64,000 nucleotides of DNA from Pestalotiopsis fici W106-1 (Eukaryota > Ascomycota > Sordariomycetes > Amphisphaeriales > Sporocadaceae): the NCBI RefSeq assembly GCF_000516985.1, contig NW_006917095.1, forward strand, positions 2,609,077 through 2,673,076. The letters are read 5' to 3'. This document shows, piece after piece, positions 1 to 12,100 of the stretch. The translations under genes and the position numbers were made by a program. The notes below the pieces were generated by a model, which saw only the letters and a list, made by a program, of their open reading frames with translations, was not told the DNA's origin and ran no database searches. The stretch's first letter is position 1; each line of letters starts with the position of its first letter.

Positions 1-769
1 CTAATAGTTGGCAGGGGTGGGGGCGGCATCTCTGCGTCTAGAACGGTTTCCTCCAGAACCTCATCCACAATGTCGTCCACCTGCCGCGATGCCGCAAACG
101 CAGCCTTGGCGGCTTCTTCATCTTCTTTATCCTGCCGGGCGGCCTCATCATCCTCGGGCGCGGCAACCGTGAACTCGACACCGTCCCGCTCGGAGCGCTC
201 CAGCCTGGCGTTGCGCGTCCGAATTTCGTCTAGAGCGTCGGCAACGGCCATTTCGCGCTTGGCGTCGACGGTCTTGGCCTCGAGCTCAACCATGGCGTTG
301 CGCTCCTCTTCCTCCTGCTCGAGGCGCGCGAGGCGCTGCTCGTCCGTCTCGTCCTCGGTGTTTTGGCGCCAGGGCTCCACGTTGCGCTTGGCGCCGCGCT
401 CGCAGCGGTAGTCGCCGTTCTTGGGATCCGTGACAAAGGTGATCTCGGACGAGCACCGCGTGCAGCGGATATAGAAGCGAAAGATTTGGATCCCCAGGTA
501 CTTTTCGTTCTCGGGCGTCTCCTTGCGACTGTTGAATTTCCTGCCCTTGTAGATGAACTCTCCGCAGCGCAGACACTGCATGCTAAAGGGCGCCATGAGA
601 CGGACGGTCTGCACTTTGGGCCCGACGCTCTTGGGCCCGCGTTTTCTCGTGAGCGCGCTCGGGTCGAAGTCCGGCGGGTAGTATTTGGTCTGTCGCAATT
701 AGTATCGAGATTTCTTCATGTAGACTGCGCTATTGGTTCAGAACTTACAAGAACCTTTCGCTCAGACAT
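1..769 (-). CDS. YJU2: Splicing factor YJU2/CCDC94 family (3' end cut by window edge)
   Basis: Pre-mRNA splicing factor that joins the NineTeen-associated spliceosome and promotes the first catalytic step in the nucleus (family knowledge). Exon 1 is 769..749 (MSERKVL), the intron is 748..690 with a GTAAGT donor and ACTAAT branch, and exon 2 runs from 689 off the left edge. The start MSERKVLTKYYPPDFDP is the usual family N-terminus. Two CxxC pairs, at about residues 46/49 (MQCLRCGEFIYKG) and 83/86 (IRCTRCSSEI), form the zinc-binding core. A charged, coiled-coil-like segment follows from about residue 110. The frame is still open at base 1, with about 230 residues visible, so the C-terminus is missing only because the window ends. 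Identification is secure. Confidence 0.93.
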
Positions 770-2194
770 GATGGGCTAGGGCAAGAAATGATTGTGGCTG
801 AAGAAGCTGGTGATGGCGTACGCAAGGCTGCCGTGATGTTTGGTTTTGGTGGTTAGCTGCCTGCATGTCCTGGTAGAGGTCAGGTCGGAGTTAAGATAAG
901 TGGATCTGTGGCTGTGGCGCATTCAGCCTCAAATATTCCCGGATTTGCACTAGTAATCACTAGCTTGAGGCTCAACCAGCTAAGCCTTATGGTTGTTTGG
1001 GTTTGGGGGGCTTGAGTGTTCTGGAACGTGGCCCCACATATTTTCTGATGTCACCTTTTGAGAGAGAGAAGGAACCAGCACCGCCTGTCAAGATGATCAA
1101 GATGATATCAATTGATTCGAGTGATGTCAAATCTCCACTTCAAGACGGCCGGTTCTGCCATATTGAACATTACTCCAACGCATTTAATTTCTGATCCTGC
1201 CAGGCAGGGTGATGATAGCAATCTGCATACCACCTGCAGCACCGATGGACGCTGGCGATGTGATGATCTTCAACGTCAAATCATCTTGTCCCACTAAAGT
1301 GAATTCATACGCCAGATATAGCAACACCCAAGTTTGTTTGCAATAAACAGACAACAACCTGCTGCCTGCAACTCAGCACGAGAAAGTAAAATAAAAGATC
1401 GCCTGTATAGCCCCGGATACATGCAGAAGGTTCAAGTTGCCGAAACGTGGAGTTCTCGCATAAGTTTGGTCAATCCCGGCTTTGGACAGGGTTTAGCACG
1501 GATCTCGATCTGCGGCTGCTTGTTATGACGCAACAAGAATATTTCAACCTCCTCAGAAGAGCCAGGTCATATTTACTGGGCAGTCTACATGTTACTTTGG
1601 CGAGTTGACTGTATGACTATTTGAGACGATGGAAGAAGATACAGGCAACATTCTTTGACATAACACAGGAGAGAGGTCCCAGTCTACAAAGGGTGTATGT
1701 CCCAGTGGGTGTTCCAGTCGTGATGTCAGATGTCGGTTATTTTAAAATAGCAGTTGTACCTGACGTTTCGTGAGACTATTGATGGCAAATGGGAGTCACA
1801 CCGAGTGTTCGGGACGGACGAACGCATGCATCTGTGCTTTCGTCATAATCTATTCATGAGCCCACTCGATTCAAATTGGAATCGAGAAGGTTGCAAAGCC
1901 GAGACTAATGGGCAGTGGGCCTGTAGCGACTTTCCAGAAGCAACACACCCATTGACCAGGACGGCCACCGTAGTGTTTCGTCATCTTTCGTCACTTTGCT
2001 CCAATCGAAGCGGTAATCTTCTACAGAAACATTCGACACTATGAATGAGATGCAGGCAATCCTGGGTCAGTCATACTACCCAGTGCCCCAGTGCAACATG
2101 TTTTGATTCGGTTCCGGATCGACAGACGACGGCCGCCACAGCGGACCCTTATCAGTTACCACCAGTCCATGAAGGACTACCAGGACTACCAGGA
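770..2194. other. Intergenic region, 1.4 kb
   Basis: This lies upstream of the minus-strand YJU2 gene and downstream of the minus-strand mod21 gene. It should hold the YJU2 promoter next to 769. Only short, low-complexity open frames occur, with no recognisable domain. I see no RNA gene or mobile element here. Confidence 0.6.
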
Positions 2195-2200
2195 CTACCA
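2170..2200. repeat. 9-bp tandem repeat next to the mod21 stop
   Basis: About three head-to-tail copies of GGACTACCA sit directly around the mod21 stop codon (2195..2197), partly inside the last codons and partly in the 3' untranslated region. It looks like a small slippage minisatellite. No function is apparent. Confidence 0.7.
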
Positions 2201-4928
2201 CGAATTGTGATTGTGTTCCAGACCGACCTCGAGCATCTCAGCCAGCAGGTCCCATTTACTAGCAGCGTCATCTTTGGCTGCTCGTGCCGCGCCTCGTAAG
2301 CCCCCACTAACAAATTGGAGATGTCTGTCATATTCCTTGTTGATATCCGCAAGTACCTCAACATACGGCTTTTGTGGGGAACTGTTTGTGGTTCTCTCTT
2401 GATCGTCGAGAAAAGAGCTATCCTCGTCCTCGGCAGCATTAGTGTACTTGGGATTCTGTGATGATCTCATGGGTGTTGACGAGGCACCGAGTGCTTCTTC
2501 AGACTCCTTTCCTTGACGTTTAGCTTCCGTTTGTCGGGCGTCTTCCAAGCATATCGCAAGGTCCATGATTTCAAGCATTGATTCCCGAATGGGGTTGAGT
2601 TTGCTACTCAGGCAGGCAGCTTCCCGCACACGTTTGGTAAAGATGGTATGAATAGATGCCATGGCGTCGATGTCTTCTGACCGGTCCAGATCATGACGAA
2701 GTTGTGAAGTGAGCGGAGCTATAATGAGATTCGCAAGGTAAGTTTTCAGGCAGTTGCAGAACCACAAAATCCTGGAGCGCATCCTGTAATATAGTCCTTG
2801 CTCGTAATTCAAATTAGAGGAGCTGTCCATCTTGAGTCGAAATCTATGCAGCGTGGATATCGCCCGTCGGTTCTGTAGTTGCAATGTGAACAAGGCCTGA
2901 TAATGTGCGATGCTTTCCTCAGAGATGATGATGCGGAGTGGCCAATTCATACTATAAGTCAGTGCGATGACTGGTAAGCATTCTTGAACAGTTGTACGTG
3001 CCGAGATAATATCTTGTGGGACATCTCCAGCTGTCGTAACCACAACGCGGTCAACGTCCACGACTGCCCTAAAGGCATCGTGGAATGTTTGAGTGAGTAG
3101 CAGACGATCATGCCATTTGATGTTGAGAAGGTCAAGATTGTTGAAGAGGGGCTTTGCAAATGCATCTACACAAGACCCGTCCATCATGAGATAGATATGG
3201 TGCAAATCCGAGAGAACCGATCGAAGCCTGCAAGAATCAAATAGTATCTGTCGCAGCCGAGCAGCGGCTGAATGGTATTTGCTTTGCATCCAGGCCTCAA
3301 AAGCCGAGCTGAACACGTCGGAGAAAGGAGCATAGTCCCCATTGCCAGACGTGACGAGTTCATCAAAATCGAAAGATGGTTCGGTGCCAGTATCGTGGTT
3401 AATCTCGTATTTGCCCAGGTTCTTCAAAACCACCACGCTCCTCCCTGTTGCAAATATTTTGTCCACGGCCGGCTGAAGGAAACTAGGAGCGTGTAGGGCT
3501 CCGTCTGAAGACTTGCGCAGGTTGAATTGACTGCTCCAAATTTGGCTCAATGGTAGTTGAGCTCGTACCTGGACGACGAAGAAAGTTGAATCATTTGGCA
3601 AAAGCACACCATCCTGCATCCATTGGCGTATAGGTCTGAGATATACCTTGAAACATTCAAAGAAGATAGTGCCCAGAGCCCGGTAAAGTTGGCTATCGCC
3701 TTCTAGCTGGGCGATGCCGATTCGATCAAACAACAGCTCCAGGTATCGGAATGGATGAGGGTAGTTTTCCTTTTCAAGCTTGTCGATGATCTGTGATAGT
3801 ACGCAAAGAGGTTGTAAGCACGGTCGTAGGTCTTCAGCCGCCTTGAGAAGACTAACGACAGTATCCTTGCGGATAGCCACAATGCCTGCCTCGGTCTTTG
3901 CGAGTTGACTATCAAGAATTTGCAACCTTTGTTCTATGGCAGACCGAAATACCTGAAGGAGGGGCGATTGCTGATCCTTTCTGGTGAACCTTCGCAAAAC
4001 ATGAAGGTTCCTTCCGAACTCGCCCCACGTGCCCAATACAACTTGGAATGATTTCCATGATGCGTGGGGTAACTTGCATCTGGCGGCGGGTCGGCAATCA
4101 GCATTGAATAAATCATTGCTCAAGCCCCTGAGCATGAATAGGACTTCTCGCAGAGCATGAAGTTCTGTGATTTCAGTTCTATCAGGCTGGGATAATGCTT
4201 CGGTCGTCACTATCCTCCACGATTGAGACTCGCGAACTTGGTTGAGATCCACCTCCTGCGGGCTGAGAAGTAAATCTGTTGGTCGGCGTCTATATTGAGC
4301 CTCGACGCTTGAAGGCGATCTGCTTGCAGATTTTTCCGATGCATCCGAGTCTTCGACGAGTTCGTCTTCAGAGCTGTCGTCTCTAAAATCAACCTTTCTC
4401 CAAAGTTCGCGGTCCGCAGCCCAATCATCTTCCCGAGCAATCTCTGCCCAGCTGAGCTGCAGTCCCGGATCCTCTTCGGGCTGTCGCAGAGCTTCCAGAT
4501 CTTTGAGTTTGGAGTTTTCGAAAGGTCGATCTGCTAATGCCAAGAGGAAATGCAGGACATCAGGAGTGAACTTGTTAGAGATGGTAGACAATTTTTCCAA
4601 GTTGTCGCGCAAATTGTCGGCTAGCCCATCTCGATTCAGAACCCGGAAACGCTCCTCCAGTCCATTGAGCTGATGTTCAACATCAAACTGGTTGGTGCGT
4701 AGGAAATTGTGGTGACGGAGTTTCTGTAAACTGGAATCCCTCAGAGGTTTTCGTCTTTTAGGACCATGTTGTTGTTGCTGTTGTTGTTGTCAGCTTTTTT
4801 TTTTTTTCTTCTTCTTCATTTGAATTGACCTCAAGTCGAATTTTGGTCTGGAATTGTATACGTACCTGAGTCACGATAGCATCAATGAGCTCCTCGGTCC
4901 AGGCGCTCAGTCTTGCTGCAAAAGCCAT
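2195..4928 (-). CDS. mod21: Gamma-tubulin complex component 5 (mod21/GCP5 type)
   Basis: Non-core subunit of the gamma-tubulin ring complex, which nucleates microtubules at the spindle pole body and cytoplasmic sites (family knowledge). Exon 1 is 4928..4866 (MAFAARLSAWTEELIDAIVTQ-like start), the intron is 4865..4778 and exon 2 is 4777..2195, giving about 881 residues. The N-terminal third carries GCP5-Mod21-type helices (FLRTNQFDVEHQLNGLEERF, followed by a long acidic linker). The middle holds Grip1-like segments (LHALREVLFMLRGL, FRYLELLFDRIGIAQLEGD). The C-terminal half is Grip2-like (WPLRIIISEESIAHYQALFT, YRMRSRILWFCNCLKTYL). The start was taken at the upstream ATG because the longest in-frame stretch of exon 2 has no ATG near its beginning. 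Confidence in GCP family membership is high; the GCP5 assignment rests on length, the long acidic insert and N-terminal style. Confidence 0.88.
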
Positions 4929-5878
4929 TACAGCGACCAGGGCTACTGCAACTGGTGAGCAGTGCGCAGGAACTATTCATGCCTTTGTCCTGTGTCTGGT
5001 ACAAAAACCCCGAGCCTCGTCCTATTCCACATCCAATAGAAGTAATAACATGGGGATGGTAGTGCCGTTAGCCGTAAAGACGCGACTGGTCTCCGTGTTT
5101 TGTCGGCGGACAAGGGTGTTGACTACACCATTGACAAGTCCTGCATTGATTGATTGTCACCCTTATTACGCGGAGAGGTTTGTACTGTGTAGGTTGGGGT
5201 GGGATCCTGGCAATCCACAGTGCCTTGGCGTCTCTCTGTCTTGACTTTCAAGGTACCTAGGCAGGCGTCCAGTGTCTTGCCTTAGCTGTAGACGGCACCT
5301 AATAAACGCCCCTCACCCCTGGGCCCCGCGTCGCGTTCACACGGTATCGCTAATGCTGCTGTCTGTTTAGGTACGAGATGGAATGTATGTGCAGACGTAT
5401 GAGCTGGAAGTAGCCGCCCCCTTTTTTCTCCAGCAGAGGCCGCGTCAAGCTGCGACGTGGGATTTTCATAGCAAACGGTCCCTGTCCCCCAAGCAAACCT
5501 TGGAAAAGCTCCAGGGCCACATTCATCGATAAGCCATAATACTACCTTATTACCTTATGCCAGGCTTGGGACAGGACGACACTAAAGCTAAGGCAAAACC
5601 ATTGAGTTCTCCATCCTTCGAGCCGCACGCTGGCCATCATCTTTTTTTGCTCGGCTCTTGCTGCTTAGTCGGTCGACCCATCGTTGGACGAAACAATTGA
5701 GACACGTCGGACAAGCTTTTAAGCTTTTTTTAATCTGCTCTTCATCCTTCTCTTTACTTTCACCTGGGATTGCACCAACCCGCCAAGTGAGCCCAGTCTC
5801 AACTCGGTCGCGACACGAAGGCTGCAACTCTCGCGTTCATGTACCGCAGACAGTAGAGAGTCGACACAAGCCGACATC
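4929..5878. promoter_or_regulatory. Divergent promoter region between mod21 and the mannosyltransferase gene
   Basis: This 950-bp gap separates the start of mod21 (minus) from the start of the KRE2-like gene (plus) and must serve both. The last 170 bases before 5879 are pyrimidine-rich, typical of a fungal 5' leader. I see no clear TATA box and no gene. Confidence 0.55.
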
Positions 5879-7227
5879 ATGGCCATCGCAAAGCCGGTCC
5901 GCGCCCTGGGCCTTGCCGCCATACTCATGTGGTGTTTCTTCCTCTACACCATATGGCGGCCATCGACGCCCATGGGTCCCGGTGATTCCCTCAAGAACCT
6001 GGAGCGAGATCCCAACCTGGATCGTAAGTCATATCCATCTGTCGCGAGAGCCCTGCTTTCATAACCTGACATGTATGTACAGCGACCGGAGAGCCCGAAG
6101 GCAATCTGGTGCGAGTATCACCCGCATACGCCCCCGATGCGAACCCGTCGGCGCGAATCAATGCGACATTGCTTGCCCTGGTACGAAATGAGGAGTTGCA
6201 GGGCATGCTGCAGGCCATGGGAGATCTGGAAAGAACCTGGAACCACAAGTTCAACTACCCCTGGACCTTCTTCAACGAAGTGCCCTTTAGTGAGGAGTTT
6301 AAGAAGAAGACGCAAGCCGCGACAAAGGCAGAGTGCCGATATGGTAGGAACATTCTTGCGCAAGGAGACGATAACAGCTAACAAGATTCAAGAGGTCATC
6401 CCTGCCGAACATTGGGACAAGCCATCGTGGATCAATGATGATCTATACACGGAGTCGATGAAGATTCTCAAGGAAAACGACATTCAATACGCCGATAAAC
6501 TTTCGTACCACCAAATGTGTCGATGGAACAGTGGTCTCTTCTACAAGCACCCGGCCCTCGAGCATATGCAGTTCTACTGGCGTGTAGAGCCCAAGGTTCA
6601 CTTCTTCTGCGACGTGGACTATGATGTTTTCCGCTACATGCAGGACAACAACAAGACGTACGGTTTCACAATCAACCTTTATGATGCGCCCAAATCGATC
6701 CCTACTCTGTGGCCAGAGACCAGCAAGTTCATTGCTCAGCACCCTCATTACTTGCACAAGAACAATGCTCTCCAGTGGGTGACCGATAAGGAGCGTCGCC
6801 CCAGCCACAACGAGCAGGCCAATGGTTACTCTACTTGCCACTTCTGGAGCAACTTTGAGATTGCAGACATGACTTTCTGGAGGAGCCAGGTCTACGAGGA
6901 TTACTTCAACCATCTTGATCGTGCTGGTGGTTTCTTCTATGAGAGATGGGGTGATGCGCCAGTACACAGTATCGCGCTTGGTCTCTTTGAGGACAAGAGC
7001 AAGATCCACTGGTAAGTCCAGCCTGAAATGCCAACAAACAATACCATGATTACTAACTAGCGACTTTCAGGTTCCGCGATATCGGATATCAACACATTCC
7101 CTTCTTCAACTGTCCCAACTCGCCAAAGTGCAAGGGCTGTGTCACTGGCCGCTTCACTGATGGCGAGGCATGGCTGAACAAGGAGGACTGTCGTCCAAAC
7201 TGGTTCAAGTTTGTTGGTATGGGCTAA
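5879..7227 (+). CDS. KRE2/MNT1-type alpha-1,2-mannosyltransferase (GT15)
   Basis: Golgi type II membrane enzyme that transfers mannose from GDP-mannose onto O- and N-linked glycans (family knowledge). Exons are 5879..6023, 6083..6343, 6393..7011 and 7071..7227, giving 393 residues. All donors are GT and all acceptors AG, and phases match. Residues 1-8 are cytosolic, 9-27 form the membrane anchor (ALGLAAILMWCFFLYTIW), and the rest is lumenal. GT15 hallmarks are NATLLALVRNEEL, FNYPWTFFNEVPFSEEFK, MCRWNSGLFYKHP, YWRVEPKVHFFCDVDYD and the active-site segment CHFWSNFEIADMTFWRS. The C-terminus (FFNCPNSPKCKGCVTGRF) is cysteine-rich as in the family. The gene converges on the WDR83-like gene with about 230 bp between stops. 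Length and motifs match Ktr/Kre2 proteins; which paralogue it is cannot be decided by eye. Confidence 0.95.
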
Positions 7228-7455
7228 AGAATTCAAAAGTCATGAGCTCCGGTCTGCGACGTTGTAAATGTCACCGCGTGTATTAAAGTCTGGGTAGTCT
7301 TGAAGGATAAAAGACTATTGCATCTTGGGCAAGGGCGTTCCTGGCGTACGTGGCGGGCATTGATAGATTTCTTTACGCTAATATTGGCGCATGACAAATG
7401 TACAAAAAACGAAAGATGAAGAGCTGCCTCTAGGGCCATGATAGCAAATGTTTTA

Positions 7456-8592
7456 TCAATGGTATCCATAAACAGTCACTGTTCCTGATGTGCCGCCAAC
7501 ACAGAACTGATCACCAAATCCGTCCGCTCTCCATGCGATGCAGCTCAGCACATTGCTGCGCTCCTTTTCCTTGCCATCTTTTCCGATGAGCTTCTTTCTT
7601 GGCTCTGACCCAGCTGGTCCCCAAGGAACCGTGATCTTGGCCGCGACATTGCCAGTCAAAGTATCCCAAGCCCAAAGCCTGCCTTCCCCATTCCGTCCAG
7701 GGGTGGCTGTCATCTCATCACCTGCAAGGACATACTGTTCCTTTCCTCCGAGAATACTCTGTACCCTCAGCTCCTCGTTACGAAAGCCGGGGTCACCATA
7801 CGTTTTCAAGCACGTGCCATCTTTGCGGTCCATGAATCGTATCTTGCTGTCTAAGCTGCCAACCAAGAGGGCATTTCCATCCTTGGAGAGCGACAAGGAA
7901 GTCACCGATGGGCCAATGACGTCTGTAACGCATTTTCCCATGCGCACATCATATGTCCGGACCCGACCGTCGACGCAGCCCGTCACGATCTCGGCGTCCC
8001 TGACCACAACCGCTGAGATGCTGTCCCGGGCCTCGGTCAGTGCCTGCACAGGTTTAAATGAGCCAGATTTGAGATCCCAAATTCGGACGGTCGTGTCGAG
8101 GGACCCGGAGACGAGGAGGCTGTCGTCGTCGCCGGCAAACGCAACAGTGTTGATCCGTGCCGTGTGCGACTGCTGGTTACCGCCCAGACGGCGGATCGTC
8201 TGCGCCGTGGCCACGTCCCAAAGGAAAAGCGATCGATCACCACCGGCCGAGGCAAAGCGCGCATTGTCGGCGCTCACGGAAAGTGATAGAACCTCGTAGC
8301 CATGCGCGCTATATGTCTGAATCAGGCGACCCTGTGGAATAGGTGGCGCTGTCTGCTGCTTGGATATGTACGAGTTCTGAGGCAGTGCCGAAGTGCTTGG
8401 CGCTGGGTTATACAGGCGGACCGAACGGTCTGATGAGCCCGTCAGAATATATGTCCCTGGCGACGCCGAATAGGCGACTGCATGAACGGGGCCTAATTAA
8501 TGTTAGTGTAGGGACTGGCGGTGTAGTGATTCATAATTTGGCTTACCATTTGACCCGAGAAGATGGGCTACAGGTCTGTCAGGAAAAGGCAT
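7456..8592 (-). CDS. WD40 repeat protein, WDR83/MORG1-like
   Basis: Beta-propeller scaffold. WDR83/MORG1 proteins bind MAPK modules and spliceosomes (family knowledge). Exon 1 is 8592..8547 (MPFPDRPVAHLLGSN), the intron is 8546..8493 with a GTAAGC donor, and exon 2 is 8492..7456, giving 360 residues. About seven WD units are visible, including GPVHAVAYSASPGTYILTGS near the N-terminus, FASAGGDRSLFLWDVATAQ, LLVSGSLDTTVRIWDLKSG, IVTGCVDGRVRTYDVRMG and LLVGSLDSKIRFMDRKDG. The last blade closes with CVGGTSGTVTVYGYH. The overall order and the sentence-like GPVHAVAYS...GSSDRSVRLYNP start fit WDR83 rather than Tup1 or LST8. The gene diverges from PET127. WD40 assignment is certain; the WDR83 name is likely. 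Confidence 0.9.
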
Positions 8593-9115
8593 GTCGTCCT
8601 CTCTTGTGTCCTACCCATGGCCAAAAGGCACGGACTGGGATTTGGTGACAGAGATTCGACGACGACAGCTCAAGGTCGCCACATGTCGAGAAGCACACGA
8701 ATTCGGCAGGTCTCTGAGGCACTCGTTCCGAGATTGACGCCTCTGAAAATGAATGTTTCCAATGACGAGGGAAGTGTCAATTCTATTTACAACTGCTTTC
8801 CATGTACCTCGAATGCCTATACGGAGAAACCATTAACCGCTAAATTGAATTTAGTGGATCTCTCGTAAATAGATGGAATCCATTGGATCGCGCTAGGCCT
8901 TGGCAGGCTCAAGTCGTGCATCCATGTCAACGATAACGCGGCGCAAAAGGCGATAAGACGCGCCGCTCAGAAAAAAAGTTTGGGAGCTCCGAGCCGTCAT
9001 AGTAACAGGTAGCAAGTGCTAAGCCAGAACATACACGTAGGGTACTGTTCAGCCACCACGATCACCATCACAATCATTGCACCGAAGCGACGATCTACTT
9101 TGACAAGTCGCCTCA
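8593..9115. promoter_or_regulatory. Divergent promoter between the WDR83-like gene and PET127
   Basis: This 523-bp gap separates two oppositely transcribed start codons. It contains an ACGT/CGATAA-rich central part near 8930-8960. No convincing TATA box and no gene were found. Confidence 0.55.
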
Positions 9116-12100
9116 ATGCTTCGGTTGAGAAGTCAGGCCATCCACCGCCTTGGAAAAGCATATACTTGCCCATCATGTCTCGCTGCTGCCCGGCCGCCGG
9201 TCGCAGTGAGCGTGCGCCCCAGCAAGATCGCATCTAGCCAACTCGTATACACGCGGACGAAGAACCGATTGTTCACCACCTCAGCCCGTCTCTCATCTGA
9301 GGATGTAGAAACCGCAAAAGATGTAGTACCTGGAGCATCTAGCTCTTCAGAAAAGGCAGCTCCGAACCCACCAGAAGCTGTGACTAAAGCCAAGGCAAAG
9401 AAGAAGAAGAAGTCGCCCGCAAAGACACCACCCGAAAAGATTGCGCCAGCCTCGGCGGACCAAAGCCAGCATCTGGCAGTACTACAAGGAGCACTCGCAG
9501 CCTTGAAAAAAGTTCTTGAACAACAAAATATCCACTACGGCGGCACAAAAGCGAGTGTGACGAAAGAACAGACGGAACCCAAGAAGCCACAGAAGAAGCC
9601 ACAAAAGGCAGCCAAGTCTCAGCCAGATCAGAAACCACGAGAGACTTTGGCTGAGGCGACACCTAAAGCGAAGACTGAGGCGACACACAAGGTGAAGACT
9701 GAAGCGAAGACTGAAGCGAAGACTGAAGCGAAGACTAAGGCGCCACCTAAAGCGAAGACTGAAGCAAAGACTGGAGCAAAGACTGAAGCAAAGTCTGAGG
9801 AAAAGGCTGAGGCGACCAATCAACAACCCAAGTCAAACGGACGAAGACGCAAGAGGAAGCAAAGTCCCCCAAGTCCACCAAGTCCACCAAGTCCCAAGAT
9901 CAGCTCTAAAAAGAAGCAAGCCGTCCCAAAGATGGACGACGTCGCGCTTTTGAATGCTGCACTCTTGAGATCCGGTGTGTCAATTGGAGCGCTGCAAGCA
10001 TCACACTCAGAAAGCAAAGAACCGAAGAATGTTCCCACCAAAGGTGCAGGCAAGAAAGGTGTATCGAGTAAACCAGTGGAAGCCAAAAAAGTTCCAGCGA
10101 AGAACAAATCGACAAAAAACCAAGCCGATTCGCCAAAAAAATCCAAACTCGAGCAACAACCACTCCAGATATCGAACATCAACGCCAATGAACTCAACTT
10201 GGTTCCCATTGATAAACCCCAGCCTCCAGTCCCGACTCTCTCGTATGGACTGGAGAGAGCTCTGTTTAACCCTGGTGTATACTATCTTCAAGATCCTCGT
10301 TCCAAGGTCTACAATTTCGACCCATACCTGTCAAATATCATGCCCATCAAAGAATTCGACTTTGATGCATTGAAGCAGTACATTACATCATCAAAGGATG
10401 AGACGCTCATTAGCGTTGCGCGAGAGCACGGCAAGAAGTATACTGGATCGACCTCGAGCATGACCGCTGCGCTTTCGCATTTCCACTATCTTCTTTCCAG
10501 CTGGCGAGAGATCAACTCTGGAATGATGTCGCAAGAATTTCAAGTGCCCAACACAAACTTTACCAGGTTGTTGAGAAGCCCGGCAGCCACCTTTCTGCAC
10601 TATAAAGATGGCGTCTACGCGATTGACGCCGACAAGGAATTCGATTCGGCCAATATTCTAAGCATGCTTGGCAAGTCCATGGAAAAGCTGCTGACGTTGC
10701 CGAAGGAGGAGTATGAAAAGTACCGTCGGGTGAACTCGCATCAAATCTCCGAGGAGGAGCGCAATGCCGATGAAGCATATCACTACACTGGGTTGGGCGA
10801 CTTCATGATGCGATCTCAATTAGACGCTCACGATCCCAGGGTCCCCGGTACTGGCATGTTTGATCTCAAGACTAGAGCTGTCATTTCGATTCGCATGGAT
10901 GTCCAAGGCTATGAAAAAGGCCTTGGGTACGAACTTCGTCATCGTCATGGCAACTGGGAGTCTTATGAACGCGAGTATCACGACATGATCCGGGCCGCTT
11001 TCCTCAAGTACTCCCTCCAAGTCCGCATGGGCAGAATGGATGGCATCTTTGTTGCTTTCCACAACACCCAGCGCATCTTTGGTTTTCAGTACATTCCGCT
11101 AGGTGAGATGGACTTGTCCTTACATGGTACCAGTGATACGGCCCTTGGTGATAAGGAGTTCAAACTCAGTCTTACGCTGTTCAATCAATTGCTTGATCGC
11201 GCCACGGCAAAGTTCCCCGAAACGTCTTTGCGCTTGTTCGTCGAAACGCGGGAATCAAACGTAGCCCCTTTCATGTATGCCTTTTTCAAGCCTGTCACAT
11301 CTGAAGAGATTGAGTCGGTGCAAAGCAAGAACAAGGATTCTGTAGAGGTGGTCGAGAGGCAGTTGCGTGGAATCACTGATGCGATCGTGTCGGAGGCTCG
11401 TGGTGAGACTGAGATGGAAGAAGGAACTGAGGGGGCAGAGGTTGAAGAGAAGATCGACGAGGCTGAGGCGGTAGAGGGACCGAGAGAGACTGAAATCAAA
11501 GAAGAAGAAGAGGACGAAGACGAGGATGACGATGTCGTATCCTGGGGTGACATTCAGCTAATGGTGGAAGATGCCATGGAAGATGACGAACTTGGTATCG
11601 GGGCTGTTCGACAGGCTATCGAGGACGCGCTGGAAGAGAGTGGACTGCTCGAAGATCAGAATCCAGAAGAAGCCCGTGGCTACGTCGATGCGCTATTGAG
11701 TGTTGTCACTGATAGTTCTCAGCGATCTGCCGCTGAAAGCGCAGATGTCGTGGACGATGAAGCTGAGCAATCCGCAGCCGAAAGCACAGATACCGTGGAC
11801 GATGAAGCTCAGCAATCCGCAGCCGAAAGCACAGATGTTGTGGACGATGAAGCTCAAAATTCCGCAGCCGAGAACACTGATGTCGTAACCGACGAAGCCC
11901 AAGCAACCTCTGAATTGGAGGCGACCGAGGTGGAAACTGCTGCACCGGAAAACACCGAATCAGTCGCTACGAGGTCAGAGCAGGTTGAGGCTGAACCTGC
12001 AAAGGCATTCGAAGAAGCGACATCCGAAGAAGCGGCATCCCAAGAGGCAGCATCCCAAGAGGCAGCATCCCAAGAGGCAGCATCCCAAGAGGCAGCATCC

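Noticed and set aside
6443..7009. 188-codon open frame on the minus strand across the mannosyltransferase gene
   Set aside because: It mirrors the coding frame of exon 3; the plus-strand protein is clearly GT15, and the antisense product matches nothing.
7538..8299. 253-codon plus-strand frame across the WDR83-like gene
   Set aside because: Shadow of the WD40 coding sequence; no domain and no promoter.
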